Part shown: piece after piece, positions 10,685 to 20,672 of the stretch | Layout of the letters: each line of letters starts with the position of its first letter | How positions within the stretch are numbered: position 1 is the first letter of the stretch | Assembly (NCBI RefSeq): GCF_022530855.2 | Contig: NZ_CP099567.1 | Coordinates: 1,860,001-1,924,000, forward strand | Direction: 5' to 3' | Source: Candidatus Vondammii sp. HM_W22 | GTDB taxonomy: Bacteria; Pseudomonadota; Gammaproteobacteria; Chromatiales; Chromatiaceae | Length of the DNA: 64,000 nt | Notes under the pieces: model-generated | What the model was told of the DNA's origin: nothing | The model's input: only the letters and a program-made list of their open reading frames with translations | The model's database searches: none | Program-made: the position numbers and the translations under genes

Positions 10685-10755
10685 TTTATTATTTTCCTGG
10701 GAGTAAAAAAATCATGGTTATCATACTGTATCCACTGTCAGAGCCAAAGGGGGGG

Positions 10756-13074
10756 TTACTCATTTATTGCCTCAGAGGCTGTTTTCATCCAATAGCGCCT
10801 GGCCTGAATACGGAAACCCTCCGGTCTGCTGAAGCTTCCATTCTGATCCAGCCGGACCGCCAATGCCCCTTGATCGGCAGTATTAAAGACCTCAGCACCC
10901 TCGGCCTGCCAGCGCCTGACAACCTTGTCCTGGGGGAAACCGTATCGGTTTCCATAGCCTGCAGAAGAGAGTGCAAAATCAGCTGATACAGCCTCGATAA
11001 ACCCTGTGGTGGAAGAGCTCATGCTCCCGTGATGGGGTATCAGCACCAGATCCGCCTTGAGTTGAGCCGGGTCACCGGCCAGTAGATCCACCTCCACTTC
11101 CGATTCAATATCTCCTGTCAGCAACAGGCGACCACCGTTGCTCTCCACGCTCAGGACACAGGAGGTGTTATTGCCCGTCCAGTCTGCACTGGACTGTGGG
11201 TGGATAATCTCGAAATCGACACCATCCCAGTGCCAGCGCAGGCCGGCGATACAGGGTTTCACACCGGCTGCCGCTATTTTCTCCGGCTCCCCACTGAGAA
11301 CTGCCCCGATACTGATTTCATGGCTCAGACTGATAAACCCACCCCGGTGATCCATGTCACCGTTACTCAATATCACTTTGTCTATATGCGTCACCCCTTG
11401 CTGCTTCAGGATGGGCAGCAAAACGGCCTTTCCAGCATCAAATCCGCTGGAAAAACGCGGTCCTGTATCATACACCAGGGTGTGGTTACGAGTTCTGACA
11501 ACCGCTGAAAGGCCCTGCCAGACATCCAGCAGGGTAAACCACACCGCCCCTGTTTCAGGTATTGGTGCATCCGTTATCATCAGCGGCAGCATCAGCACCG
11601 CACCCATCAACCGGCCAGGCATGCCTCGCGGTAACAAACAGAGAGCGACGCCAATCATCGCCAGTGCCCAGACCCAGGCCGGTAACGCATTTGTCGTCAG
11701 CATATCGACAGGCACCTGAGCCACCAGCATCAGCATTTGCACACCCTGTTCCAGCAACCAGCCAGAGAACCTTAACAACGGGAATCCAATCTCAACAGAC
11801 AGCATCGAGATAAAGGTTGCCAGAAGTACAAGAGGCACAATAAACAGAGAGAAGATGGGTACCGCAATCAGATTGACAATAGGCGCCAAGAGCGAGACAC
11901 TGAATCCTCAGGCCAAAAGAATGGGAGCCAGGCCTAGTGTGACCAGCCATCGCACTTTGAGCAGTGAAGAGAAGGCGTTCCTGTTCACGACGACTCTGCC
12001 ATCAAGACTAACCAGAATAATGCCGACCGCACAAAACGAGAGCCAGAACCCAGCGGAAAGAACCGCAACCGGATCCACTATAACCACAGCCAGCAGTGCC
12101 ATACAGAGACCATTAAAAGGACGGGTAGCACGTGCCATCAGGACGCCCAGCAACAGAACCAAAAGCATGATCAGTACCCTGGTAGCCGGGATGGCAAACC
12201 CGGCTAGGCCGGTGTAGACAATGGCCGAAACAAGGGCAAAAAAAGCCGCTGCGCGGGAAGCCGGGAAGATCCGGCACAATCTGCCCGAGAGGCGCCAGCC
12301 AAACTGGCTCAATAACAGCGTTAAACCGGCGACAATCCCTATATGCAATCCGGAGATGGCGATCAGATGATTGGTGCCCGTACGCTGAAATACCGACCAC
12401 ATCTTTGTATCAATCCCGGTACGGTCACCCACCACCAGTGCCCGCAGCAAACCGGCACCACGGGTATCGCCCAGTGCCTGATCAATCATCTATCTGATAC
12501 CCGCCCGCCAGCGGCCTAACAGATAACCTGACCCCGCCTCTCCCATCCGTCTGTTATCGGAAGAAAATCTTACATAACCTGTCGCCCGAATTCCCCGCTG
12601 AAAAAGCCAGCCCTCATAATCAAATCCACCCGGGTTCATCAAGCCATGCGGGCGCTTAAGCCGAAGCTGCAGTTGCCATCGGTCACCAACTTGAAGATCA
12701 GGCCACCGACGGTACCAGCTGAGTCTTACCAATCCGGGGGAGTCGAACTCCTCGCTGTTGATACTCAGCTGTTCGATAACAAATTCGAATTTGATCCGTT
12801 CTGAATTGACGTCCGGAAGCGAAGCTATAACGCCGACTGCCTGGAGATTCGGTCCTTCCAGTGCAGGCTGCAATTCTGCTCTCATACTCCAATGGGCATT
12901 AAGTGAAGCCCAAAGAAATCCCAGCAGGAGACAGGCCAGAGGTCTTAATCGAGGTAAGCGCCAGACCAAAAAACCGGGTAGAAACAGTAGCAGTAGAAAG
13001 GGAACTGGCAAAAGCGAGGGCTGCCACTGCAGCAACACCACACCGGTAACAAAAGCGATAGTATTTGGTATCAC
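10756..13074 (-). pseudogene. comEC: ComEC/Rec2 DNA-uptake channel, two in-frame stops
   Basis: The single frame of 773 codons has the length and order of ComEC. It starts with N-terminal membrane segments and an OB-like soluble region (to about residue 190). A competence domain with many membrane helices follows (NHLIAISGLHIGIVAGL). The C-terminal metallo-beta-lactamase-like domain comes last (LSNGDMDHRGG, GHSM-like LIPHHGSMSSSTT). The frame is interrupted by TAG at 12490-12492 and TGA at 11908-11910, with perfect homology either side and no frameshift. Natural DNA uptake through this channel is therefore probably lost. Restart at the ATG next to the TAG is possible but would lack the N-terminal domain. 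Confidence 0.9.
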
Positions 13075-13262
13075 GTCCCTTCCTTGGGCTGAAACAGTTC
13101 AGATCGCGGCTTCCATGCAATGACCTAATTATTGAGAAGTTACTCTACCACGCCGGGCTCGCATCAGGAAAAACCCGGCACAAATATGGCCAAACAGCCC
13201 CCCGCATGCTTCAATAGAAGCCTTACAGAATAAGGCACTGCAGAGACCATCTGGAGCTTCGA

Positions 13263-13784
13263 TTGCCCAAGCGCCTGCTAAAACGTTACTCACCGGATCA
13301 CAACACCATCCGCAATCACAAACATATGCGGGTGTTCGGTAAGCTGCTGCATGACCCAAACCTCTGGCACATGAACCGGCGTTCAGTGGCCGGCTCCTTT
13401 GCCGTTGGGCTTTTCTGGGCCTTCATTCCCATTCCTTTCCAGATGATTGCAGCCGCTGCAACCGCAATCCCCGCACGGGTAAATCTCCCCATATCGGTAG
13501 CGCTGGTCTGGATAACCAACCCCATCACAATGCCTGTAATCTTCTACTTCACCTATCTGGTCGGCACCTGGATACTGGGCGAACCGCCGATAACAGGTGA
13601 TTTTGAGCTGACGATGGAGTGGTTTCACAACAGCCTGTCTAGCATCTGGCAGCCGCTCTATCTGGGGAGTCTGGTCTGTGCCTGCATCGCCGCTGGGGTT
13701 GGTTACGCATCGATGCGCATTGCATGGCGGATACATATTGTAAACTACCTGAATAAACGGCGGCAGCGCCTGGTATCCCGCTAA
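13263..13784 (+). CDS. DUF2062 membrane protein
   Basis: A 173-residue protein beginning MPKRLLKRYSPDHNTIRNHK from a TTG start with GGAG eight bases before it. The middle holds the DUF2062 signature (GLFWAFIPIPFQMIAAA...NPITMPVIFYFTYLVG) with two to three membrane helices, and the C-terminal end is basic. Function of the family is unknown; it is common next to comEC/exbB/lol genes in gammaproteobacteria. It stands alone on the plus strand between comEC and lolD, both on minus. Confidence 0.88.
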   Translation: MPKRLLKRYSPDHNTIRNHKHMRVFGKLLHDPNLWHMNRRSVAGSFAVGLFWAFIPIPFQMIAAAATAIPARVNLPISVALVWITNPITMPVIFYFTYLVGTWILGEPPITGDFELTMEWFHNSLSSIWQPLYLGSLVCACIAAGVGYASMRIAWRIHIVNYLNKRRQRLVSR

Positions 13785-13805
13785 TTCATCGTCGGCTGAA
13801 GGATT

Positions 13806-14489
13806 TCACTCTGCCGTCAATACCCCATCACACAGATGGAGCACGCAATCCATGCTCCGGGCCAGCGCCGTATCATGGGTGACCACAATATAGCTGGTAC
13901 CTATCTCCCGATTCAGTTCCAGCATCAACTGGTACACCTGGTCTGCGGTCTTTTGGTCCAGATTACCCGTAGGCTCGTCAGCCAGAACACAACCGGGGCG
14001 GTTGACCAAGGCACGCGCTACAGCAGCCCTCTGGCGCTCACCACCTGAAAGCTCGCTGGGTTTATGCCCGACCCGGTGTTCCAGCCCGACACGTTGCAAA
14101 ATATCCTCTGCCCGTTTTTTCGCTTCATCCACTGCCATGCCACCGATCAACAATGGCATAGCGACATTTTCCAGGGCGGTGAACTCCGGCAGCAGATGAT
14201 GGAACTGGTAGACAAAACCCAGCCTGCTGTTGCGCAGTTTACCCCTTACAGCTTCTCCCAGAACGCCGATATCCTTCCCATCGACCAGAACCTGCCCACT
14301 GCTGGCCCTATCCAAACCGCCAAGGCAGTGCAGCAAGGTACTTTTACCAGAGCCTGAACTGCCGACTATGGCGATGCGTTCACCCTCTGCCACTTCAAGA
14401 TTCACCCCGTTTAGTACTTCGACCAGCAATTTACCATCGGAGAAGGTACGAGTAAGACCACGGCATTCCAGCACCGGTTGATCACTCAT
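13806..14489 (-). CDS. lolD: lipoprotein-releasing ABC transporter ATP-binding protein
   Basis: ATPase of the Lol system that extracts outer-membrane lipoproteins from the inner membrane. Motifs are complete: Walker [11 protein letters not shown]-loop [11 protein letters not shown], signature LSGGERQR, Walker [13 protein letters not shown], and the H-loop VVTHD. I choose the start [11 protein letters not shown] (14489), whose ATG overlaps the end of lolC by eight bases; the longer frame adds a non-homologous leader. Length 227 residues, typical. Confidence 0.93.
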   Translation of the reverse strand: MSDQPVLECRGLTRTFSDGKLLVEVLNGVNLEVAEGERIAIVGSSGSGKSTLLHCLGGLDRASSGQVLVDGKDIGVLGEAVRGKLRNSRLGFVYQFHHLLPEFTALENVAMPLLIGGMAVDEAKKRAEDILQRVGLEHRVGHKPSELSGGERQRAAVARALVNRPGCVLADEPTGNLDQKTADQVYQLMLELNREIGTSYIVVTHDTALARSMDCVLHLCDGVLTAE

Positions 14490-15729
14490 AGCGAAGCGCC
14501 TCCGCAGGCTGGGTACGGGAGGCCCGCCACGCCGGATAAAGTGTTGCAATCAGGGTAATCAGGAATGCCCCAATGCTGATGCTGGAGACATCCCCCCAGT
14601 CCAACTCTGATGGCAGGGTACTGATGTAATAGACACTGGGATCAAGGAAATTGACATTGAATAGCATCTCAATCTTTTTCACCAGCGTTTCAAGATTGAG
14701 TGAAAGCAGTATCCCTCCTAGGATACCAAGCAGGGTTCCGACAAAGCCTATGGTCGTACCCTGAATCATAAAAATGCCCATGATACTGCCCGGTGAGGCA
14801 CCCAGTGTTCTCAGGATAGCGATATCACTCTGTTTATCTGTCACCACCATCACCAGCGTGGAGACGATATTGAAAGCGGCCACTGCCACAATCAGGAAAA
14901 GAATCAATGACATCATTCGCTTCTCCGTGCGCAGGGCGCTGAAAAAGTTCCGGTGCTGGTATGTCCAGTCATTGACCCGGTAGGCACCGGGGAGCTGGTC
15001 CGCCAGTTCGCGGGAAACCCTGGGTGCAAGATAGAGATCATCCAGCTTTAGTCTGACGCCGGTCACCCCTTCTCCCATGCGAAACAACTTGGCTGCATCC
15101 TTGAGGTGTATCAGAGCCAAGCCTCTATCGTACTCACCCATTCCCACCCCAAAGATAGCCCTGACCGTGAAGCGTTTCAGACGTGGCATAGTCCCGACCG
15201 GGGTCACTCTTATCTGGGGAGTTACCACGGTGACCTTATCCCCGACGCTCACACCCAGCACCAAGGCCAGCTCTTTGCCTAAAACAATATCGAAGTTACC
15301 CGGCTCCAACACTTCGAGCGCCCCGACAAGCATGTGCTCTCCAACATCAGAGACACGGGCTTCGTAGCCGGGCAGTATCCCTCTGAGTATCGCCCCATTG
15401 ACCTTCCGGCCGTTGGTGAGCATGGTTTGAGCTTCGATGAATGGGGCCTGGCCAACCACATTGGGGTGATCTGTTGAGAGACGCATCGCCTCTTGCCAAT
15501 TTTGCAGCTGCCCATCATAAGCCGAAATGGTGGCATGAGAAGTCATCCCAAGAATCCGTTCCCTGACCTCTTTATGAAAGCCGTTCATCACTGACAACAC
15601 GGTAATCAGGGCGACCACACCCAGCATGATTCCCAGCATGGAGATCATGGAGATGAATGATATAAAGTGGTTACGCCGCTTGGCGCGGGTGTAACGCAAC
15701 CCGATATAGAGTTCCAAGGGTCTAAACAT
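14482..15729 (-). CDS. lolC: lipoprotein-releasing transporter permease LolC/LolE family
   Basis: A 415-residue inner-membrane permease starting [20 protein letters not shown]. It has an N-terminal helix, a large periplasmic MacB-like domain (about residues 45-260), and three C-terminal helices ([33 protein letters not shown], and the last one ending near [15 protein letters not shown]). It is translationally coupled to lolD. Only one permease gene is visible, so it may act as the LolF-type homodimer or its partner lies elsewhere. Confidence 0.92.
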   Translation of the reverse strand: MFRPLELYIGLRYTRAKRRNHFISFISMISMLGIMLGVVALITVLSVMNGFHKEVRERILGMTSHATISAYDGQLQNWQEAMRLSTDHPNVVGQAPFIEAQTMLTNGRKVNGAILRGILPGYEARVSDVGEHMLVGALEVLEPGNFDIVLGKELALVLGVSVGDKVTVVTPQIRVTPVGTMPRLKRFTVRAIFGVGMGEYDRGLALIHLKDAAKLFRMGEGVTGVRLKLDDLYLAPRVSRELADQLPGAYRVNDWTYQHRNFFSALRTEKRMMSLILFLIVAVAAFNIVSTLVMVVTDKQSDIAILRTLGASPGSIMGIFMIQGTTIGFVGTLLGILGGILLSLNLETLVKKIEMLFNVNFLDPSVYYISTLPSELDWGDVSSISIGAFLITLIATLYPAWRASRTQPAEALRYE

Positions 15730-15850
15730 AGAGGCGAATTAAATCATATTCCAGGATTCCATGGGAAATCATTTGATACTCTCAGCCGAATCCCGGATTA
15801 ATAATGCTATATTCTGGGGGGATAAAATAGGAGAGGAGTCCCAAAAGGCT

Positions 15851-16135
15851 ATGAGGTTTACCGCACCACTATTGCTGGCTGCCATTTTGGTGTCACCGTT
15901 GGCAGCTGCTGATGTGCTGCTGATCGACGTCATTGATGAGTCCCCGGTAAACAGCTCAGCTGGACTACCCAGACCCAGCAACGGTCAAAGCATGCAGACG
16001 ATCCGTCAACGCTTTGGTGAGCCACTCAAAATGACACCTTGGGTAGGTGATCCACCCATCACGCGCTGGGCCTATGCGAATTTTACCGTCTATTTTGAAC
16101 ACGAACTTGTCATTACCAGCGTAGTGCATCGCTGA
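15851..16135 (+). CDS. small exported protein of unknown function
   Basis: The ATG at 15851 follows GGAGAGGAG, a strong ribosome site, and gives a 94-residue protein with a clear signal peptide (MRFTAPLLLAAILVSPLAAA). The mature part (TIRQRFGEPLKMTPWVGDPP, then FTVYFEHELVITSVVH) resembles small periplasmic proteins seen in gammaproteobacteria but I cannot name a function. A longer frame upstream to 15761 is not supported. Divergent from lolC. Confidence 0.75.
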   Translation: MRFTAPLLLAAILVSPLAAADVLLIDVIDESPVNSSAGLPRPSNGQSMQTIRQRFGEPLKMTPWVGDPPITRWAYANFTVYFEHELVITSVVHR

Positions 16136-16187
16136 GCAACTTACGCTCCTGATTGACCCGCCTGATCAGGAGGCCTCTCCTCGCCCC

Positions 16188-16525
16188 TACTTCTTGGCCA
16201 GTATAGAGCGCGCGCGGTCTGCGCGCCGTATCAGATCGTTGGAAAGGCCACTGGAGTGGAACTGTGCAACGCCGATTGAGACGGTGATTCTGCCATAGAC
16301 TCCACCACTGGCCTTGTCTTTCAACTTTCCTGAGGTGACTTCTTTTCGAATCTGCTCAGCAACCGTATAAGCCGTATAAGCCGTATAAGCACCATTCTGG
16401 TCGGTATGTGAGGCAGTATCACAGCAAACTCCTCACCACCAAAGCGTGCCGCCATATCCTTGCCTTTCACGCAGCGCTTGAGGGTCGCAGCAACGAAACG
16501 AAGTTCCTCATCCCGACAAGATAGC
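16188..16525 (-). pseudogene. diguanylate cyclase (GGDEF) C-terminal remnant
   Basis: Minus-strand text reads DEELRFVAATLKRCVKGKDM, then ARFGGEEFAVILPH (the GGEEF catalytic loop), and ends with VSIGVAQFHSSGLSNDLIRRA. The N-terminal half of the domain and any sensor region are missing at 16525, where IS-derived sequence starts. A frame break lies between ILPH and the following TDQNG, beside a 9-bp tandem repeat. Confidence 0.75.
16363..16389. repeat. 9-bp tandem repeat, 3 copies
   Basis: Three exact copies of CCGTATAAG within the GGDEF remnant, adding AYT residues in the decoded protein. It is one of four short tandem arrays in this window, all inside decayed genes. Confidence 0.9.
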
Positions 16526-16539
16526 TACAGGTAATCGCC

Positions 16540-17640
16540 CCTGAAGTATCAGACCGAGAATCTGGTTCCTTGAACCTTTCAGATCTGATTCTCCGCCCAT
16601 TATTCCGGAATAATCATACGATTTCCCGCTAACCTTATCCAAGCACAATAAAACCAAGCTAACAACTTGGCTAAATTATATCCCGCTGCTGCCAAAACCA
16701 CATCAGCTTCATTACCATATTCAGCTTTAAGGTAGTTTCGATGTTAGCCTATTGTCTGATTTAAGGTGCCCAATAACCGGCTCGATAGCGGTTCGGCGCT
16801 TCATCCATTTTCGGGTTGACCGAGTCGCCATCTTAGGGAGCATGCCACAAAGCTTAACGCAATTTCATCGCCTACGCGGTGCCCAGAGTAGCCCTGATGC
16901 ACAATATACATTCTTGAGTTTTCGGCTGCTCAAACTCTCCGCTTGTTTAAGTGGCCGACAAGAGTGTATGCCCATCATAAGGATTACCCGTCAAACGCCA
17001 TGCGCCAACTAACCAGCTGACTTTGGATCCGGTCACAAATGAGGGCTTATTGCCAAACACGTAACACCTGTGCGCTTTTTACCTTTGGCAATGCATTCCT
17101 CTTCTGCTGCATGCACGCTGTAAAGCTTGTTTTTTGTCTTGTCGTTGTGGTGCCAAGTAAATGGTTAGCGCGTGCAAGTAACGCCGTGAGTTCACCATCT
17201 CTATACAGTGTCTTACGCCCGATGTCTCTCATCACTCGGCCCAAGTACGTTTTGAGTTTTCCAGTCTGCCTCGCTGAACGCTTCATCTGCTGAGCGTGAG
17301 AATATCGCCCTTGCATGATCAAGGCGTTCTTTCCTACCTTGATATGGCTCTGGCGTCATTTGGTGCCGCAGACACCAATAGATCACGCATTTTATGGTAG
17401 AGCTTTGCATCTGTTGGGAAGGTGATGGCCTCCTATTGAACGGTGGTGTCCACATTGACGTCCTTTAACTCACGCAAGCTCATTGCTTTAGTATTCAGCG
17501 CTAGCTCGATGGTTTGTTTCAACAGCGCATCAAATTTATTACCGACCCGGTTGCGCAAGTGAACCAGGCTGTAGGAGTGTAAGGGGAGTTTGTGTTGAGG
17601 TATTGAAATCCACAAAAGTACGGCCAATATAGGTTTTCAA
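16540..17640 (-). mobile_element. IS5-family element remnant
   Basis: Frameshifted minus-strand transposase of the large IS5-like group. N-terminal LVHLRNRVGNKFDALLKQTI and VNVDTTVQ lie at 17433-17600. The middle reads SARQTGKLKTYLGRVMRDI, and a frame-shifted block follows at 17050-17090. The C-terminal reads RRTAIEPVIGHLKSDNR and LAAAGYNLAKLLAWFYCAWI (16600-16800). At least four frame breaks. The C-terminal 190 bases recur at 25010-25170. Confidence 0.7.
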
Positions 17641-17641
17641 C

Positions 17642-18086
17642 TCAGTGTTTCACAACGCTCTCATTAAAAGAGTGTACTTGAGGTAATGGCCCGCCAGTAA
17701 ACGAGTGGGTAACGGGGCTGGCCAGCATCTTCGTTGTAAATGACATCAATGTCAGCTTCAGTTTTTTGTTCGGTTTCAATACCTGTGAGCCAACTCCAAG
17801 CTGCCTGCATGGGTTTATGAGGTCTATAGAAGCCTTGGTATTTTGCAAGGGGCTTGTTCAATCCTACAATAGTTAGGCTCCCTTGATAAAAAGGATAGAA
17901 GTCATAATGGCTGGTCGCTCGACTATAGGCCCGCATTATCGTGGTGCCTGTAATCAAGCAAGTTGCCTTAAGCCCTTTGACAGCAAAGCCTTCGGTGAAG
18001 CCATGATCAACTTGAATGAGTTCACTAGGTTGCTTGGCTTTCATACCATATTGCCAACGCTTGGCATGATGCGTAAGCCAGAGCAA
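17642..18086 (-). pseudogene. integrase-core (rve) transposase remnant, internally deleted
   Basis: Encodes LWLTHHAKRWQYGMKAKQPS, then ELIQVDHGFTEGFAVKG (first catalytic aspartate region). After TTIMRAYSRATS the frame jumps straight to YDFYPFYQGSLTIVGLNKPL, the C-terminal block, so the middle with the second aspartate and glutamate is deleted. Resembles IS481-like or related rve-type transposases; exact family unsure. Confidence 0.6.
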
Positions 18087-18271
18087 TTGATCTTGTCGAT
18101 GGCCAATCTGCTCTAGCTGAAAAAATCAGCAAACGACAGGGGGATATCTGGTCAGGGCTGTACCGTACTGGTGTCGTTCCCACTGAATGCCTGATTCCTA
18201 TCGAAAAAGCAGTTAACAGTAAAATTACGATCCGTGAACTAGCTTCCGGTCATATCAAAGAAGCCACCTGA
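18077..18271 (+). pseudogene. YdaS-like Cro-type repressor/antitoxin, 5' truncated
   Basis: A frame open after a TAA (18074-18076) reads ARAIDLVDGQSALAEKISKR, then QGDIWSGLYRTGVVPTECLI and ends IKEAT-stop. This matches the compact HTH of YdaS (Cro superfamily) from Rac-like prophages. No start codon is present; the left side runs into IS sequence. An IS256 element begins immediately at its 3' end. With the YdaU-like gene beyond that IS, the order recalls ydaS-ydaT-ydaU. Confidence 0.65.
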
Positions 18272-19494
18272 TGATTCACCTGGCAGTTCGAGATACGATT
18301 ATCGATCCGCTGACAGAGTTGCCGAGAAGCGGTGCAGAGCAGTTGATCTACCAAGCGGTGGAGGCCGAGCTGCTGGCGGAGCACGTTGAGCGACGAACAG
18401 AGGATGGCAAGGCGGGTGTGGTGCGTAATGGTCACCTGCCAGCTCGTAAACTGCAGACAGGATTGGGGCCGGTCACGGTCAAGATCCCCAAAGTTCGCGC
18501 GAAGACCGACGAGCCGGTGGCGTTCCGATCAGCTCTGGTGCCGCCGTATGTACGCAAGACGAAGTCACTGGAAGCGGCGCTGGCGTGGCTCTACCTGAAG
18601 GGGATTTCCAGTGGAGAGATGGGTGAAGCCCTGAAAGTGCTGGTGGTTCCGGATGCAACAGGCTTGTCGGCCGGCAGGGTATCGCGTCTGAAGCAGGTCT
18701 CGGCAGAAGAATATCGGAGCGGGTGCGAAGAGCGCCTAGATAAGGGTCATTGTGTGTATGTGTGGACAGACGGTGTCTACAGCGGACAGAGAGCAGAGCA
18801 GACGAAGCTGTGTGCCCTGGTGGTGATCGGCGTGAATGAGCGTGGTGAGAAGCATTTTCTGGCAATTGAGGATGGTGTACGGGAGTCCACACAGAGCTGG
18901 CGGGAGGTACTGTTGAAACTGAAGTCACGCGGACTGACCCCGCCAAAACTGGCGATCGGTGACGGTGCCATGGGATTCTGGGCTGCGCTGGAGGAAGTGT
19001 ATCCGGAGACGCGCCAGCAGCGCTGCTGGATGCACAAAACCATGAACGTGCTGAACTGCCTGCCAAGGTCAGCTCAGCCGAAAGCGAAGCAGGCACTGCA
19101 CAACATCTGGCAGGCGGAGACCCAGGCCGATGCGGAAAAGGCCTTTGATCTGTTTATCAAAACGTATGAGCCAAAGTATCCGAAGGCTGCCATCTGTCTG
19201 CACAAAGACCGAGAGGAACTGATGGCTTTCTATCAATTTCCTACGCAGCATTGGCAGAGTATTCGGACCAGCAATCCGATTGAATCCACCTTCGGGACAA
19301 TCCGCCATCGAACCAAGCGTTCCAAGGGCTGCCTATCGCGTGACGGCATGCTACACATGATGTTCAAACTCGGCCTGTGTGCCGAGAAGACGTGGAGACG
19401 ATTACGGGGTTTCGATTATCTGGCGAAGGTGATAACCGGAATCAAATTTAACGAGGGTGTTGAGGTAGCAAGAGCCGATCAGGTCGCCGCTTGA
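18271..19494 (+). CDS. IS256-family (mutator-type) transposase, near full length
   Basis: A 407-residue DDE transposase whose frame is open throughout: VRDTIIDPLTELPRSGAEQL at the start, YVWTDGVYSG (first Asp), LAIGDGAMGFWAAL (second Asp), RTSNPIESTFGTIRHRTKRS (Glu). The first four residues (MIHL) come from the junction with the YdaS remnant, replacing about ten native ones. This is the best-preserved type-b copy in the window; loss of the left terminus should prevent its own transposition but it could act on others. Confidence 0.85.
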   Translation: MIHLAVRDTIIDPLTELPRSGAEQLIYQAVEAELLAEHVERRTEDGKAGVVRNGHLPARKLQTGLGPVTVKIPKVRAKTDEPVAFRSALVPPYVRKTKSLEAALAWLYLKGISSGEMGEALKVLVVPDATGLSAGRVSRLKQVSAEEYRSGCEERLDKGHCVYVWTDGVYSGQRAEQTKLCALVVIGVNERGEKHFLAIEDGVRESTQSWREVLLKLKSRGLTPPKLAIGDGAMGFWAALEEVYPETRQQRCWMHKTMNVLNCLPRSAQPKAKQALHNIWQAETQADAEKAFDLFIKTYEPKYPKAAICLHKDREELMAFYQFPTQHWQSIRTSNPIESTFGTIRHRTKRSKGCLSRDGMLHMMFKLGLCAEKTWRRLRGFDYLAKVITGIKFNEGVEVARADQVAA

Positions 19495-19529
19495 TTCAAC
19501 TGGCTAAACACCAGATTTGACTATAACTC
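18276..19529 (+). mobile_element. IS256-family element (type b), copy 1, left end missing
   Basis: Nucleotide text from CTGGCAG onward matches the elements at 27229 and 61231. The right terminus ends CCAGATTTGACTATAACTC (19529). The left terminus and the first transposase codons (MSKNNVVKLAG in other copies) are replaced by prophage sequence, so the copy is 5' truncated rather than a clean insertion. Confidence 0.8.
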
Positions 19530-19558
19530 CTGTAGCGACTGAAAGCGGAGATGCAGGC

Positions 19559-19669
19559 ATGAGCCAACTCGGAGATAAAAACACACCGTTGGATTATCCG
19601 ATTACAGGCCAGTGTGACAATTGTCGCGACATCTCATACCTGATGGGCCAGCAGAAAAGCAATAAGTAA
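19559..19669 (+). CDS. small prophage-type ORF, 36 aa
   Basis: MSQLGDKNTPLDYPITGQCD with a CDNC cysteine pair, ending QQKSNK-stop, twelve bases before the YdaU-like gene. Position between YdaS-like and YdaU-like pieces suggests a prophage gene. Too short to identify. Confidence 0.4.
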   Translation: MSQLGDKNTPLDYPITGQCDNCRDISYLMGQQKSNK

Positions 19670-19681
19670 GGGCGGTCATCG

Positions 19682-20214
19682 ATGCATTATTACGAATTTC
19701 ATATAGACGATTACAGAAAGAATACGTCGCACCTCACGCCGATAGAATATTACATCTATAGAGAACTAATAGGCAGGTACTTTCTGGAAGAGGAACCACT
19801 TAAATATGATGAGCGAAATATCCTAAGAAAGATGCGACTGGATAGTGGAACTCATGCGAGCGCATTGCGAAATGTAGTGGATGATTTCTTCAATTTGAAT
19901 GATGGATTCTTGTTCCATGAGCGGATAGAAAAGGAACTAACCACCTACAGAGATCGCTCCAATAAAGCCAAAAAGTCAGCCGAAGAAAGATGCGAACGCA
20001 TCAGATAATGATGCGAGCGTAATGCTAGAGCCATACGAAAACGATGCTAACCAATAATCAATAATCAATAATCAATAAAAGACTTAGAGGCTAACGCCCC
20101 TCCCCAAACCGGCAGCGACAAATCAACTCCTTCGTCTGCAAAACCAAAAGCCAACGGAGTGCCATACCAAAAAATCATCGACTGCTACCACGGACAACTG
20201 CCAGCACTCAGGTA
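19682..20214 (+). pseudogene. DUF1376/YdaU-like prophage replication protein, frameshifted
   Basis: Begins MHYYEFHIDDYRKNTSHLTP and continues through the DUF1376 domain (FFNLNDGFLFHERIEKELTT, then SNKAKKSAEERC). After a frame break near 19990 the low-complexity linker (DANASDNDASVMLEPYENDA) is readable. After a 7-bp repeat the C-terminal stretch KPKANGVPYQKIIDCYHGQL ends in TAG at 20212-20214. Such proteins occur in lambdoid/Rac prophage replication modules. Confidence 0.7.
20053..20078. repeat. 7-bp tandem repeat, 3.7 copies
   Basis: AATAATC repeated without interruption inside the linker of the YdaU-like pseudogene; a length change here shifts the reading frame. Confidence 0.85.
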
Positions 20215-20234
20215 GATTGTCATTGCGTGATTCC

Positions 20235-20342
20235 ATGCGTGAAAAATACGTGATGGTGCGAGGCATTGAAGGATATAACGCGGCGTTAAAGGGTGTCGAC
20301 GGTGTGCGCATGCGCCAGCAGATAGCGGGCTTTGCTTTTTAA
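20235..20342 (+). pseudogene. 3' remnant of an unidentified prophage gene
   Basis: Frame reads MREKYVMVRGIEGYNAALKG and ends QQIAGFAF-TAA. The natural-looking protein text and lack of upstream continuation suggest the tail of a deleted phage gene between the YdaU-like pseudogene and the tRNA. No family recognised. Confidence 0.3.
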
Positions 20343-20365
20343 AACAGGGGGTTACAGAGAATTAA

Positions 20366-20454
20366 TGGTGCCTGAGAAGGGACTCGAACCCTTAAGCCTA
20401 CGAAAAAGCGAGAGATTTTAAGTCTCTTGTGTATACCAATTCCACCACTCAGGC
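20366..20454 (-). tRNA. tRNA-Leu (anticodon UAA)
   Basis: Acceptor stem GCCTGAG pairs with CTCAGGC, followed by encoded ACCA. The anticodon arm AGAGA-CTTAAAA-TCTCT gives anticodon TAA. A long variable arm typical of class II leucine tRNA and a T-loop GGTTCGAGTCC are present. Prophage scraps lie directly to the left, so the tRNA may have been an attachment site; I see no repeated 3' end that would prove it. Confidence 0.95.
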
Positions 20455-20459
20455 GCGCA

Positions 20460-20624
20460 ACAATTCACTGATACTGCAACATCTCGCAACAACCCCACAA
20501 CAAATCTGTAGCGACAAATTTAGTCTAGTTGCGATCCTCCTTCAAACAATGCTGCGACTTCGATCAGATGGTACCGGAGCGAGTCTAGCATAACGCATGG
20601 TGATCGTAACCAGCTTGTGACCGA
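20460..20624. other. intergenic region between tRNA-Leu and IS3 copy 1
   Basis: About 165 bases with no coding signal that I can support. Its right edge (GTGACCGA) meets the IS3 left terminus without a target repeat on the other side of the IS. Confidence 0.5.
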
Positions 20625-20672
20625 TGACCTTCCCCCCATCTTAATACCAAGACTTGGATGAGATAATTCATT

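Noticed and set aside
10756-13074. Programmed stop readthrough in comEC
   Set aside because: Two different stop codons with no readthrough context, in a window full of other nonsense-broken genes; decay is simpler.
13129-13359. Minus-strand frame overlapping the DUF2062 gene start
   Set aside because: The DUF2062 start on plus has a clear ribosome site and conserved N-terminus; the minus frame looks like antisense plus intergenic sequence.
18479-19096. 205-codon minus-strand frame (and its twin at 61664-62281)
   Set aside because: Antisense of the IS256 type-b transposase, repeated wherever that IS occurs; proline/serine-rich shadow text.
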